A stretch of 25,193 nt of DNA, taken from Flavobacteriaceae bacterium. GTDB lineage: Bacteria > Bacteroidota > Bacteroidia > Flavobacteriales > Flavobacteriaceae. The DNA is taken from the NCBI GenBank assembly GCA_013001365.1, contig JABDMQ010000327.1, positions 1 to 25,193 on the forward strand. Reading direction: 5' to 3'. A program made the position numbers and the translations under genes. Numbering within the stretch: position 1 is the first letter of the stretch; each line of letters begins with the position of its first letter. Shown here piece after piece: positions 1-9,307 of the stretch. A model generated the notes under the pieces. That model was given only the letters and a program-made list of their open reading frames with translations. It had not been told where the DNA came from and ran no database searches.

Positions 1-330
1 AAGAATGAGGAATATGTATTCCATATGAATCCAACTGCAAGTCAGATGGCTACAGATAGACGTAAATCGGGCTTGATAGATTTTCATGAAAGTTTTGCCA
101 AGTCCATCCATAAACAGGCCTACAAGGTGTCTGATACTTTAGTGGAAGTCCGAATGATAGTAGATAGGTCATCTGTTGAGATTTTTGTTGATGGAGGGAA
201 GTACGTTTTTACAGACCAAGTTTTTCCATCAGAACCGTTTTCAAAATTAGAAATAGCCTCGAAATCAGCTCCATTTCATAAAGACATTAAAGTATTCTTA
301 GTTAATACAATTTGGACAAAAGATGAATAA
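1..330 (+). CDS. GH32 family fructan/sucrose hydrolase, C-terminal part (5' truncated)
   Basis: Only the last 109 residues are visible; the reading frame is open from base 1, so the gene starts upstream and the methionine codon at 25 is internal. The visible part fits the C-terminal beta-sandwich module of glycoside hydrolase family 32 (levanases, inulinases, invertases). The signature is the stretch VDRSSVEIFVDGG at bases 163-201, followed by the Q-V-F-P motif. The five-bladed propeller with the catalytic Asp/Glu is outside the window, so exo or endo action and levan, inulin or sucrose preference cannot be decided. The stop overlaps the start of the transporter gene by 8 bases, and a fructokinase follows, which supports a fructose-releasing role. 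Family assignment is firm; substrate is inferred. Confidence 0.88.
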   Translation, partial: KNEEYVFHMNPTASQMATDRRKSGLIDFHESFAKSIHKQAYKVSDTLVEVRMIVDRSSVEIFVDGGKYVFTDQVFPSEPFSKLEIASKSAPFHKDIKVFLVNTIWTKDE

Positions 331-1675
331 AGGAAAAGTAGGAGTATGGGCTATAACTGTGGCCTTGGCAGGTTTTTTATTTGGATTTGATACTGTAGTA
401 ATCTCAGGGGCAAATCAACCCATCAAAGAATTATGGAATACATCGCCCTTGTTCCATGGAACTTTTATCATGTCAATGGCACTTTGGGGAACAGTTCTTG
501 GAGCCCTTTTTGGCGGGATACCGTGTGATAGGTTTGGAAGGAAGAAGACACTGTTCTGGATTGGGATATTGTACCTCTTGTCGGCCCTTGGATCGGCATT
601 TGCACCTGACCCTTATTCATTTTCATTCTTTAGGTTTATCGGTGGAGTTGGTGTAGGTGCATCTTCTGTTGCGGCGCCCATATATATTTCTGAAGTATCC
701 TCATCGCAAAGTAGAGGACGGCTTGTTGCCTTGTATCAGTTCAATATCGTCTTTGGGATATTCATTGCATTTATTTCTAACTATCTGTTAAAGGGTTTTG
801 GTGGTGCCAGTGATTGGCGATGGATGTTAGGTGTAGAGGCGATACCTGCCTTGCTTTATTCGGTAATGGTATTGAGAGTGCCTAACAGTCCGCGCTGGCT
901 GGCTCTCAAGAAACAGGATGACGAAGAAGCAATGAGCGTCCTAAGTCGCATATATGAACTTGATAAGGCAAAACAAAAACTGATAGAGATCAAGGATGAT
1001 CTTGCAGATGCGATTAAAGGAGAGCGACTCTTCCAAAAAAAATTCAATAGGGTATTATGGCTGGGATTCATGATAGCATTTTTCAATCAGCTCTCAGGAA
1101 TTAATTTTGTTCTTTATTATGCTCCAGAGATTTTGGAGCGTTCCGGATTAGCAGGAAAAGAATCTCTCTTCAGTTCTATATCCATTGGCCTTGTAAATCT
1201 GATATTCACATTTGTTGGTGTTTGGCTAATTGATCGATTAGGACGACGTGAATTAATTAAGATTGGATCCGTTGGATATATCATAAGTCTTGCCATGGTT
1301 GGCTGGTGTTTCTATACTGATGCCAGTTCTACTCTTTTATTGACATTCATATTGACTTTCATTGCGTCTCATGCTATTGGACAAGGCGCTGTGATCTGGG
1401 TTTTCATTTCTGAGATCTTTCCTAACAATGTTAGAGCTTCTGGCCAGTCTTGGGGAACAGGCACACATTGGGTATTTGCTGCTTTGATAACGTTGATTAC
1501 ACCATTGTTCTTGGATAAGGATGAAGGTATATTCGGAGACAATCCATGGCCTATTTTCATGTTTTTTGCGGCGATGATGGTGTTACAACTCATTTGGTCA
1601 ATCTTTAAAATGCCAGAAACCAAAGGGATTTCTTTGGAAGAACTTGAGAAACAATTAGCTCCTGAGGATGAATAA
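323..1675 (+). CDS. MFS sugar transporter, sugar-porter family
   Basis: A 450-residue inner-membrane protein, typical length for the sugar-porter branch of the major facilitator superfamily (12 helices, proton or facilitated sugar import). Visible signatures are GFLFGFDTVVISGA in helix 1, the D-R-F-G-R-K-K loop between helices 2 and 3, PNSPRWLA before the central loop, QLSGINFVLYYAPEI in helix 7, the D-R-L-G-R-R repeat in the C-terminal half, and PETKG at the end. The ATG at 323 lies inside the preceding gene's tail (8-base overlap ATGAATAA), suggesting translational coupling. Placed between a GH32 and a fructokinase, it most simply imports fructose. It is also the only visible permease for the whole locus, so glucose or maltose cannot be excluded. 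Confidence 0.9.
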   Translation: MNKGKVGVWAITVALAGFLFGFDTVVISGANQPIKELWNTSPLFHGTFIMSMALWGTVLGALFGGIPCDRFGRKKTLFWIGILYLLSALGSAFAPDPYSFSFFRFIGGVGVGASSVAAPIYISEVSSSQSRGRLVALYQFNIVFGIFIAFISNYLLKGFGGASDWRWMLGVEAIPALLYSVMVLRVPNSPRWLALKKQDDEEAMSVLSRIYELDKAKQKLIEIKDDLADAIKGERLFQKKFNRVLWLGFMIAFFNQLSGINFVLYYAPEILERSGLAGKESLFSSISIGLVNLIFTFVGVWLIDRLGRRELIKIGSVGYIISLAMVGWCFYTDASSTLLLTFILTFIASHAIGQGAVIWVFISEIFPNNVRASGQSWGTGTHWVFAALITLITPLFLDKDEGIFGDNPWPIFMFFAAMMVLQLIWSIFKMPETKGISLEELEKQLAPEDE

Positions 1676-2561
1676 AGTACAGGCAACTTGTTACGGAGAG
1701 ATATTATGGGATGTTTTTCCAACTCATAAGGTCATTGGTGGAGCACCGCTTAATGTTGCACTCAGATTACAATCTTTTGGAATTGAAAGTGCCATAATTA
1801 GCCGAATTGGTAGTGATGAAAACGGCGATAAGGCCCTGGATTTTATTTCTGATAAAACTTTAAATAAAGATCATATCCAGTTGGATAGCGGGCTAGAAAC
1901 TGGTCATGTTATCGTTACATTAGATAAAAATGGATCGGCTTCTTATGAGATTTTCAACCCTGTTGCTTGGGACAATATTCAATTAGATCAAAACAATATG
2001 AACTTGGTCACCAACTCTGATGTGTTCATTTTCGGAAGTTTAGCAGCAAGGGAAGATACATCAAGACAAACACTGTTTTCACTTTTAGAGATTGCCAATT
2101 ATAAGGTGTTTGATGTTAATCTGCGCCCGCCACATTACGATTTTGAATTATTATATGATTTAATGAACAGTGCAGATTTCATTAAAATGAATGATGAAGA
2201 GATAATCGAAATATGTAATCAATTGAAAGGTGATACTTCCGATCTGGAAGGAATGATGAAATATATCTCACTGAAAACCAATACCTCAGCCATTTGTGTG
2301 ACTCTTGGAAGTAAGGGTGCGTTATTATATCATGAAGGATCATTCCATAGAAATAAGGGATATAAGGCCGTAGTTGAAGATACTGTAGGTGCAGGAGACT
2401 CTTTTTTAGCAGGACTGATTGGTCAATTGATTATTAATAAGAAATCGCCTCAAGATTCACTTGATTTTGCCTGTGCTATTGGTTCTTTAGTGGCATCAAA
2501 AAAAGGCGCCAATTCAAAAGTGTCTTCAGAAGAGATAAAAAATATATTAAATGAAGGATAA
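1668..2561 (+). CDS. PfkB-family carbohydrate kinase, probable fructokinase
   Basis: A 297-residue cytoplasmic ribokinase/PfkB-family sugar kinase. Near the N-terminus GGAPLNVALRLQSFG is the sugar-binding glycine motif. At residues 238-246 DTVGAGDSF is the family's second signature, with D244 the expected catalytic base that activates the sugar hydroxyl for ATP phosphorylation. Length and motif spacing fit fructokinase. The position right after a GH32 and a sugar porter points to fructose, giving a fructose phosphate for glycolysis. The start codon overlaps the transporter stop by the same 8 bases (ATGAATAA) as the previous junction. Other ketose or sugar substrates remain possible within this broad family. 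Confidence 0.85.
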   Translation: MNKVQATCYGEILWDVFPTHKVIGGAPLNVALRLQSFGIESAIISRIGSDENGDKALDFISDKTLNKDHIQLDSGLETGHVIVTLDKNGSASYEIFNPVAWDNIQLDQNNMNLVTNSDVFIFGSLAAREDTSRQTLFSLLEIANYKVFDVNLRPPHYDFELLYDLMNSADFIKMNDEEIIEICNQLKGDTSDLEGMMKYISLKTNTSAICVTLGSKGALLYHEGSFHRNKGYKAVVEDTVGAGDSFLAGLIGQLIINKKSPQDSLDFACAIGSLVASKKGANSKVSSEEIKNILNEG

Positions 2562-3207
2562 GGCATTTATTTTCGATCTGGATGGTGTTATCGTAGACAC
2601 TGCTAAATACCATTATTTGGCTTGGAAAAAATTAGCTAATGAACTTGGTTTTGAGTTTACCGAAGAGCAAAATGAAATGTTCAAAGGTGTAAGTAGAAAA
2701 CGATGTTTGGAAATCCTTTTGGATTTAGGAAACATTGAAGCTTCTCAGGAACAGTTCGACAGGTGGATGGTCGAAAAAAATGAAGATTATTTGACCTATA
2801 TCGAAAAAATGGATGAGTCTGAAATTCTTCCAAAAGTCAAAAAGGTTTTAAAATATTTAAAGAAAAAAGACCAATCAATTGCTTTGGGTTCCGCAAGCAA
2901 GAATGCGCAACCTATTTTAGAGAAAGTGGGGTTGTTGCCTTATTTTGAATCTATTGTTGATGGAAATAGCGTGACAAAAGCAAAACCTGACCCAGAAGTC
3001 TTCCTAATTGCTGCCAAAGATTTAAAAATGAAACCAGAAGACTGTATCGTGTTTGAAGATTCCGTTGCTGGAATTCAAGCAGCTAATATTGCTAACATGG
3101 TTTCGATTGGAATTGGAGATGAAAAAGTGCTTCATGAAGCAGATTACAATTTCAAGGACTTCACAGAAATGAAGAAAAAATTCATAAAAAAGCTGATCAA
3201 AGAATAA
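2551..3207 (+). CDS. pgmB: Beta-phosphoglucomutase (HAD superfamily)
   Basis: A 218-residue HAD phosphatase-fold enzyme converting beta-glucose-1-phosphate to glucose-6-phosphate. The motif FDLDGVIVDTAKYHYLAW carries nucleophile D9, acid/base D11, T17 and H21. All sit one residue after the known D8, D10, T16 and H20 of the Lactococcus lactis enzyme. FKGVSRKRCLE matches the substrate phosphate-binding arginine loop, GSASKN the motif II serine, KAKPDPEVF the motif III lysine, and FEDSVAGIQAA the Mg-binding motif IV. It overlaps the kinase gene by 11 bases and shares one base with the GH65 gene, its metabolic partner that makes beta-glucose-1-phosphate. Assignment is strong from both residues and context. 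Confidence 0.94.
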   Translation: MKDKAFIFDLDGVIVDTAKYHYLAWKKLANELGFEFTEEQNEMFKGVSRKRCLEILLDLGNIEASQEQFDRWMVEKNEDYLTYIEKMDESEILPKVKKVLKYLKKKDQSIALGSASKNAQPILEKVGLLPYFESIVDGNSVTKAKPDPEVFLIAAKDLKMKPEDCIVFEDSVAGIQAANIANMVSIGIGDEKVLHEADYNFKDFTEMKKKFIKKLIKE

Positions 3208-5513
3208 TGAACAAAGATTATATAAAACCAAATAATTGGTCGATCATTGAAGAAGGATTCGATGCAGAAAATGTCGAAGCATCAGAAAGCATCTTTAGTT
3301 TGGGAAATGGAGCCATGGGACAGCGTGCTAATTTTGAAGAGCATTATTCCGGACCAACATTTCAAGGGAGTTATATCGCTGGAGTATATTACCCTGACAA
3401 AACCAAAGTTGGTTGGTGGAAGAATGGCTATCCGGAGTATTTTGCTAAGGTATTGAATGCCCCAAGTTGGATTGGAATAGACATTAATGTAAACAAAGAA
3501 CAACTCGACCTGTTCACTTCAAAAAAAGTGAAGAACTTTAGAAGGGAGCTTAATATGAAAGAAGGTTGGCTCTCTCGAAGTTTTGAAGTAACACTTCAAA
3601 ACAATATTGACATTCAGGTTGAAGCGAAACGTTTTTTAAGTTTGGAACTTGATGAAGTTGGAGCAATTGAATATTCGATCACACCCCTAAATTCTCATGC
3701 GGACCTTGTAATAACACCTTACATTGATGCAGGAATTACAAATGAAGATTCCAACTGGGATGATAAATTCTGGAATATATCAAATTTAATAGTCGAAGGC
3801 GACCAAGCATTCATAGAAGCGCAAACGATGAAAACCGATTTTCATACTTGCACATTTATGCAATCAGAGTGCCGTGTGAACAATCAAAATGCTGGATTGC
3901 AGCCACAGGTGATAAAGACTGATAACAAAATCAGTTTTATATATAAAATATCAATAAACCAAAATGAAACCTTTACGATTCAAAAATTTGCAGGCTACAC
4001 AGCAGATAGGAATTATGATAGAAACAAACTTATTCAGGCCGCTCAAAATACTTTAAGTGAAGCTGCCAAATTAGGGTTCGATGAATTGCTCAACAATCAA
4101 AAGCAAGCTTGGGCGAAAATCTGGCAAATGGCAGACATCACTATTGAAGGCGATGTAAAAGCCCAACAAGCCATCCGTTTTAACATCTTCCAATTAAACC
4201 AAACCTATTTGGGTACAGATGCCAGTTTGAATATTGGGCCAAAAGGATTTACAGGTGAAAAATATGGTGGAAGCACCTATTGGGACACGGAGGCTTATTG
4301 TATTCCATTTTACATGGCAACCAAAGACCAGCATGTTGCCAGAACCTTGTTGGAATATCGATACAATCATCTGCAAAAAGCCATCGAAAATGCTGAAAAA
4401 CTTGGATTTTCAAATGGAGCAGCCTTGTATCCCATGGTAACCATGAATGGGGAAGAATGCCATAACGAATGGGAAATTACTTTTGAGGAAATCCATAGGA
4501 ATGGAGCCATCGCATTCGCCATTTATAACTATTACCGATTCACAGGAGATTATAGTTATATTCCAGAAAAAGGCTTGGAAGTATTGATCGGAATTGCACG
4601 ATTTTGGCATCAAAGAGCAACATTTTCAACCCAAAAGAACAAGTATGTGATTCTTGGAGTAACAGGGCCGAATGAATACGAAAACAATGTCAATAATAAT
4701 TGGTACACGAATTACATTGCCAAATGGTGCATTGATTATACTACAGAAAATATTGATAAAATAAAAGCTGAATATAATTCTGATTATACCAGAATTATGA
4801 ATAAGGTAAGCCTATCTGAAGTGGAAATTGCCAAATGGAAGAAAGTTGCGGATAATATGTACTTCCCTTATTCCGAAGATCATAACGTGTTCTTACAACA
4901 AGACGGATTTTTGGATAAGGAACTAATTACAGTAGCAGATCTGGACAAGTCGCAACGACCAATCAATCAAAAATGGTCTTGGGACAGAATATTACGATCA
5001 CCTTATATCAAACAAGCTGATACACTTCAAGGATTCTATTTTTTTGAAGACCATTTTTCAATGGAGGATTTAGAACGCCATTTCGATTTCTATGAGCCAT
5101 TTACAGTTCATGAAAGTTCCTTGTCACCTTGTGTACATAGTGTTCAGGCAGCTAAATTAGGTAGAATGGACCAAGCCTATGAGTTTTATTTAAGGACGTC
5201 GCGCTTGGATCTAGATGATTATAACCATGAGGTTCATGAAGGTCTGCACATTACAAGTATGGCAGGAACATGGATGAGCATTGTAGAAGGTTTCGGAGGA
5301 ATGCGCATTAAAAAGGGCGCTTTGGCTTTTGAACCAAGAATCCCGAAACAATGGAGTGCTTACTCATTCAAGGTGAACTTCAGGCATCAGATCTTAAAAG
5401 TAACGGTAGATCACAAAGAGGTTAAATTTCAGTTGGCAAGCGAGAAGGAATTGCAAATATTTGTGAACGATGATTCAGTAATTTTACATCCTGATAAACT
5501 AGTGTCCGTATAA
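3207..5513 (+). CDS. GH65 glycoside phosphorylase, probable maltose phosphorylase
   Basis: A 768-residue cytoplasmic enzyme without signal peptide, typical length for GH65 phosphorylases, which split a glucosyl disaccharide with phosphate into glucose and beta-glucose-1-phosphate. The N-terminal beta-sandwich contains SLGNGAMGQRANFEEHYSG. The (alpha/alpha)6 barrel contains GGSTYWDTEAYCIPFY and the catalytic segment GPNEYENNVNNNWYTN. E490 there corresponds to the general acid Glu487 of Lactobacillus brevis maltose phosphorylase. The downstream TVHESSLSPCVHS segment matches the phosphate-binding region. The start overlaps the pgmB stop by one base (TAATG). Maltose is favoured because three GH13 enzymes follow; trehalose, kojibiose or nigerose phosphorylase activity cannot be ruled out by eye. 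Confidence 0.92.
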   Translation: MNKDYIKPNNWSIIEEGFDAENVEASESIFSLGNGAMGQRANFEEHYSGPTFQGSYIAGVYYPDKTKVGWWKNGYPEYFAKVLNAPSWIGIDINVNKEQLDLFTSKKVKNFRRELNMKEGWLSRSFEVTLQNNIDIQVEAKRFLSLELDEVGAIEYSITPLNSHADLVITPYIDAGITNEDSNWDDKFWNISNLIVEGDQAFIEAQTMKTDFHTCTFMQSECRVNNQNAGLQPQVIKTDNKISFIYKISINQNETFTIQKFAGYTADRNYDRNKLIQAAQNTLSEAAKLGFDELLNNQKQAWAKIWQMADITIEGDVKAQQAIRFNIFQLNQTYLGTDASLNIGPKGFTGEKYGGSTYWDTEAYCIPFYMATKDQHVARTLLEYRYNHLQKAIENAEKLGFSNGAALYPMVTMNGEECHNEWEITFEEIHRNGAIAFAIYNYYRFTGDYSYIPEKGLEVLIGIARFWHQRATFSTQKNKYVILGVTGPNEYENNVNNNWYTNYIAKWCIDYTTENIDKIKAEYNSDYTRIMNKVSLSEVEIAKWKKVADNMYFPYSEDHNVFLQQDGFLDKELITVADLDKSQRPINQKWSWDRILRSPYIKQADTLQGFYFFEDHFSMEDLERHFDFYEPFTVHESSLSPCVHSVQAAKLGRMDQAYEFYLRTSRLDLDDYNHEVHEGLHITSMAGTWMSIVEGFGGMRIKKGALAFEPRIPKQWSAYSFKVNFRHQILKVTVDHKEVKFQLASEKELQIFVNDDSVILHPDKLVSV

Positions 5514-5517
5514 TTCG

Positions 5518-7419
5518 ATGCCAAAAACCTTGCAAATATTGTATTTATGTTTCATGATACTTATATCATGTAAGGACAAGGTATCTCAATTTTCAGGTGA
5601 AGTCTCAAATTCAAGTCTTGAACGTGTTGAACCATCAAATTGGTGGGTCGGATATAAGGAGACGAGCCTTCAATTACTGGTAAAAGAAGAAAATATTGGG
5701 AAAGCTAAAGTAATTGTTTCATACTCAGGCGTTTCTGTAAAAGGAACTCATCAAGCAGATAGCCCAAATTATTTATTCATTGACTTGGACATCGCTTCGA
5801 ATGCAAAAGCTGGAAAATTCGATATTCTATTTGAATTTGAAGATGGCGATGAAAAATACCATACTTATGAACTTAAAGAACGCAGTAGAAATGCAGATGA
5901 ATTCATAGGATTCAATAGCTCAGATGTTGTTTATTTGATTACTCCTGATCGTTTTGCGAATGGTGATTCTTCTAATGATAGTGTAGATGGATTAAGACAA
6001 GCAGGTATCGATAGGGCCAATGACTATGCAAGGCACGGAGGTGATATTAAGGGAATTACTGACAACCTAGACTACATTGAAAAAATGGGTTTTACGTCCA
6101 TATGGTCTAGTCCATTATTGATCAATGACATGGCCGAGCAATCCTATCATGGGTATGCGATTACGAATTTCTATCAGGTAGACCCTCGTTTTGGATCATT
6201 AGAAGATTATGTCAAACTAGCCGATAAAGCAAGGGAAAAAGGCATTGGCCTTATAATGGATCAAGTGGCTAATCATTGTGGACTCGAGCATTGGTGGATG
6301 AAAGACCTACCATTTAAGGATTGGGTAAACAATCAAGATGCTTTTCTGAATAATGAATTCGTTGGTACAAGTCATAGAAGGACAGTGAATCAAGACAAGT
6401 ACGCTTCGAAAAAGGACAGGGATGCCATGAGCCAAGGGTGGTTTGTTCCTTCAATGCCAGATCTAAATCAGCGTAATCCGTTCATGGCACGATACATTAC
6501 CCAAAACAGTGTTTGGTGGATAGAAACCTTAGGGTTAAGCGGTATCCGACAAGATACATATCCCTATCCAGACAAGGATTTTATGAGCGAATGGGCAAAA
6601 GCTATTATGACAGAGTATCCACAATTCAGTATTGTTGGTGAAGAGTGGAGCTACAATCCCTTACTGATTGCCTATTGGCAAGAAGGAGCGAATAATAAAG
6701 ATGGGTATGCATCTAATTTACGATCAACAATGGATTTTGCTATGCAATCCAATATAGTTCAGGCCTTGAACGACGAAGAATCCTGGAATCAAGGCTTAGT
6801 AAAGATATACGAAGGCCTAGCCAACGATTTTGCTTATGCCAGCCCAAAGGATATCATGGTTTTTCCGGACAATCATGATATGAGTCGCATTTTTACGCAG
6901 TTAAAAGGTGATGTCGAAAATACTAAAATGGCCCTTGGCCTGATGCTTACCTTGCCACGTATTCCACAAATTTATTACGGTACAGAAATACTTATGGAAG
7001 ACTTCAAGAAGCCTGGTGATCATGGTTTGATAAGAAGTGATTTTCCTGGTGGTTGGCAAGGAGATGCAGTTAATGCCTTCAGTGGCGAAGGCTTGAATGA
7101 CCAACAGAAAGGCATGCAGGACTTCTTAAGGGAGTTGTTGAACTATCGTAAGACGAGCCTTGCCATTCATGATGGTGAAACAGTTCATTTCATTCCAGAG
7201 AATGGGGTTTACGTGTTATTCAGGAAAAAGGGCAATGAAACTGTCGTTACCATTCTTAATAAGAATGAGAATGCAATGACACTTGATTTGGAAAAATATG
7301 AGGAGATCGGTTTGAAAAATATATCAATGAAAGATATTATTAGTGGTAAGCCCGTATTATGGAATAAGAAATTGAGCCTTAATGAAAAGGGCATCCTGAT
7401 TTTAACCACTAAGAAATAG
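5518..7419 (+). CDS. GH13 lipoprotein, SusA/neopullulanase-like maltodextrin hydrolase
   Basis: A 633-residue secreted lipoprotein. The first 18 residues form a short hydrophobic signal ending in LISC, so C18 is the likely lipidated residue. Residues about 35-125 look like the N-terminal beta-sandwich of cyclomaltodextrinases and neopullulanases. The GH13 barrel then shows all four conserved regions: D248-QVAN-H253, GIRQD with nucleophile D346, GEEW with acid E375, and PDNHD with D454. The hydrophobic-to-glutamine change just before D346 is a small departure from the common GFRxD pattern. It should trim maltodextrins or cyclodextrins in the periplasm or at the surface, feeding the GH65 enzyme. 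It lies 4 bases after the GH65 stop. Confidence 0.9.
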   Translation: MPKTLQILYLCFMILISCKDKVSQFSGEVSNSSLERVEPSNWWVGYKETSLQLLVKEENIGKAKVIVSYSGVSVKGTHQADSPNYLFIDLDIASNAKAGKFDILFEFEDGDEKYHTYELKERSRNADEFIGFNSSDVVYLITPDRFANGDSSNDSVDGLRQAGIDRANDYARHGGDIKGITDNLDYIEKMGFTSIWSSPLLINDMAEQSYHGYAITNFYQVDPRFGSLEDYVKLADKAREKGIGLIMDQVANHCGLEHWWMKDLPFKDWVNNQDAFLNNEFVGTSHRRTVNQDKYASKKDRDAMSQGWFVPSMPDLNQRNPFMARYITQNSVWWIETLGLSGIRQDTYPYPDKDFMSEWAKAIMTEYPQFSIVGEEWSYNPLLIAYWQEGANNKDGYASNLRSTMDFAMQSNIVQALNDEESWNQGLVKIYEGLANDFAYASPKDIMVFPDNHDMSRIFTQLKGDVENTKMALGLMLTLPRIPQIYYGTEILMEDFKKPGDHGLIRSDFPGGWQGDAVNAFSGEGLNDQQKGMQDFLRELLNYRKTSLAIHDGETVHFIPENGVYVLFRKKGNETVVTILNKNENAMTLDLEKYEEIGLKNISMKDIISGKPVLWNKKLSLNEKGILILTTKK

Positions 7420-7423
7420 GTAC

Positions 7424-9304
7424 ATGAAAAAAACAATTAAATTCATCTCAATTACTTCAATTATCTTACTGATTGGCTGTAATGGAAATAATACAAAAGA
7501 ATCAACGCAATCTATGGCATCTGGAGAAATGAAGCAAAAACAAGTCATCTATCAAGTATTTACAAGATTGTTCGGCAATACCAATACCACGAATAAACCT
7601 TGGGGAACAATTGAAGAAAACGGTGTTGGAAAGTTCAATGATTTTACGGACAATGCGTTAAAGGAAATAAAGGACCTTGGGGTTACACATATCTGGTATA
7701 CAGGTGTGCCACATCATGCGGTAATTAGGGATTATACTGAATTCGGGATATCCAATGATGATCCCGATGTGGTCAAAGGTCGAGCAGGTTCTCCTTATGC
7801 TGTGAAAGACTATTATAGTGTAAACCCGGACCTTGCAGAGAACCCAGAAAAGAGAATGGATGAATTCAAGGCTTTGATCGATCGTTCTCATAAAGCTGGC
7901 TTGAAAGTCATAATCGATATTGTACCCAATCATGTTGCCAGAAATTACGAAGGCATGAATAATCCAGAGGGTGTTGAGGATTTCGGTGCATCAGATAATG
8001 TTAATGTTGTTTATGCCAAGAATAACAATTTCTATTATAATCCAGGAAAAAGCTTCGAAGTTCCCGATGCGATCAATGATTATAAACCATTAGGAGGCGA
8101 AGCACATCCTCTTGCTGATGGTAAGTTTATAGAGGAACCTGCAAAATGGACGGGAAATGGTTCTAGGCTTTCAAAACCAAGCATAAATGATTGGTATGAG
8201 ACCGTAAAGATAAATTATGGTATTGACCCAGACGGCAAAAAGGATTTTGATGACTTGCCAGAAGGATTTGAGGAAAGAAACCATCAAGCCCACCATGCTT
8301 TTTGGAAGGACAGGCAGATTCCTGATTCATGGAAGAAATTCAGGGACATTACTCAGTTTTGGTTAGAATTTGGAGTAGATGGCTTTCGTTTCGATATGGC
8401 CGAAATGGTTCCAGTCGAGTTTTGGAGTTACTTGAATTCATCCATTAAAATGAAAAATCCAGATGCATATATTTTAGCTGAGGTTTACCAACCACATTTG
8501 TATAGGGATTATATCAAGAAAGGAAAAATGGATTATCTCTATGATAAAGTGCAGTTATACGATACTATAAAACATGTTATGCAAGGTCATGGAAGTACGG
8601 ATAACATCCCACCAATTCAGGAAGAGTTAAGAGATATTGAACACCATATGGTTCATTTTCTGGAAAATCATGATGAACAACGAATTGCAAGTCCAGAATT
8701 TGCTGGAAATGCCGAGAAAGGGAAGCCTGCTATGGTGGTTTCTGCGACGATAAGTACATCACCAACATTGCTTTATTTTGGACAGGAACTAGGAGAGCCA
8801 GGGGATGAAGATGCTGGTTTTGGAGATCCATCGAGAACATCGATTTTCGATTATATAGGAGTACCACATTTACAGCGATGGGTCAATGACAAGAAATTTG
8901 ATGGTGGCCAATCAACGGATAGCGAAAAGGCCCTAAGGGATTTTTATAAACGATTGCTTAACTTCACAATAAATAGTTCGGCCTTAATGGGTAACTATCA
9001 GGATATTCATGCCTTTAACAAGCAAAATACAGAATGGTATAATGATAAGGTGCTATCTTATGTAAGGTGGAGTGATTCAGAAAAGCTGATCATTGTATCC
9101 AACTTCAATGCTATTGACTCCTATGGTTTCGAATTGGAAATCCCAAATGATATAGTTGAAAAATGGAACCTAAAGAAGGGTGAATACACTGTTGAGGACC
9201 AATTGTTCAATAACCACAGGACAACTTTAAAAGTCAATGATAAAGCATTGATGCGTGTTGATATAAAACCATTGGAATCGTTAATTCTTAAATTAAAACC
9301 GTAA
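7424..9304 (+). CDS. GH13 alpha-amylase-family lipoprotein
   Basis: A 626-residue lipoprotein with a clear signal peptide (KK start, hydrophobic core, LIGC with C19 at the lipobox). The barrel begins near residue 38 with QVIYQVFTRLFGN. Conserved GH13 regions are intact: region I DIVPNH at 165-170, region II GFRFDMAE with nucleophile D324, region III LAEVY with acid E353, and region IV ENHDEQR with D417. There is no N-terminal carbohydrate-binding domain as in the preceding gene, and a long insertion lies between regions I and II (about residues 171-315). This looks like the Bacteroidota-specific alpha-amylase type found in alpha-glucan loci; exact subfamily and product were not determined. 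The gene starts 4 bases after its neighbour. Confidence 0.89.
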   Translation: MKKTIKFISITSIILLIGCNGNNTKESTQSMASGEMKQKQVIYQVFTRLFGNTNTTNKPWGTIEENGVGKFNDFTDNALKEIKDLGVTHIWYTGVPHHAVIRDYTEFGISNDDPDVVKGRAGSPYAVKDYYSVNPDLAENPEKRMDEFKALIDRSHKAGLKVIIDIVPNHVARNYEGMNNPEGVEDFGASDNVNVVYAKNNNFYYNPGKSFEVPDAINDYKPLGGEAHPLADGKFIEEPAKWTGNGSRLSKPSINDWYETVKINYGIDPDGKKDFDDLPEGFEERNHQAHHAFWKDRQIPDSWKKFRDITQFWLEFGVDGFRFDMAEMVPVEFWSYLNSSIKMKNPDAYILAEVYQPHLYRDYIKKGKMDYLYDKVQLYDTIKHVMQGHGSTDNIPPIQEELRDIEHHMVHFLENHDEQRIASPEFAGNAEKGKPAMVVSATISTSPTLLYFGQELGEPGDEDAGFGDPSRTSIFDYIGVPHLQRWVNDKKFDGGQSTDSEKALRDFYKRLLNFTINSSALMGNYQDIHAFNKQNTEWYNDKVLSYVRWSDSEKLIIVSNFNAIDSYGFELEIPNDIVEKWNLKKGEYTVEDQLFNNHRTTLKVNDKALMRVDIKPLESLILKLKP

Positions 9305-9307
9305 CAA

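Noticed and set aside
25..27. ATG at base 25 as the start of a small separate gene
   Set aside because: The frame is open to base 1 and the protein is the C-terminal module of GH32, so this is an internal Met of a truncated gene.
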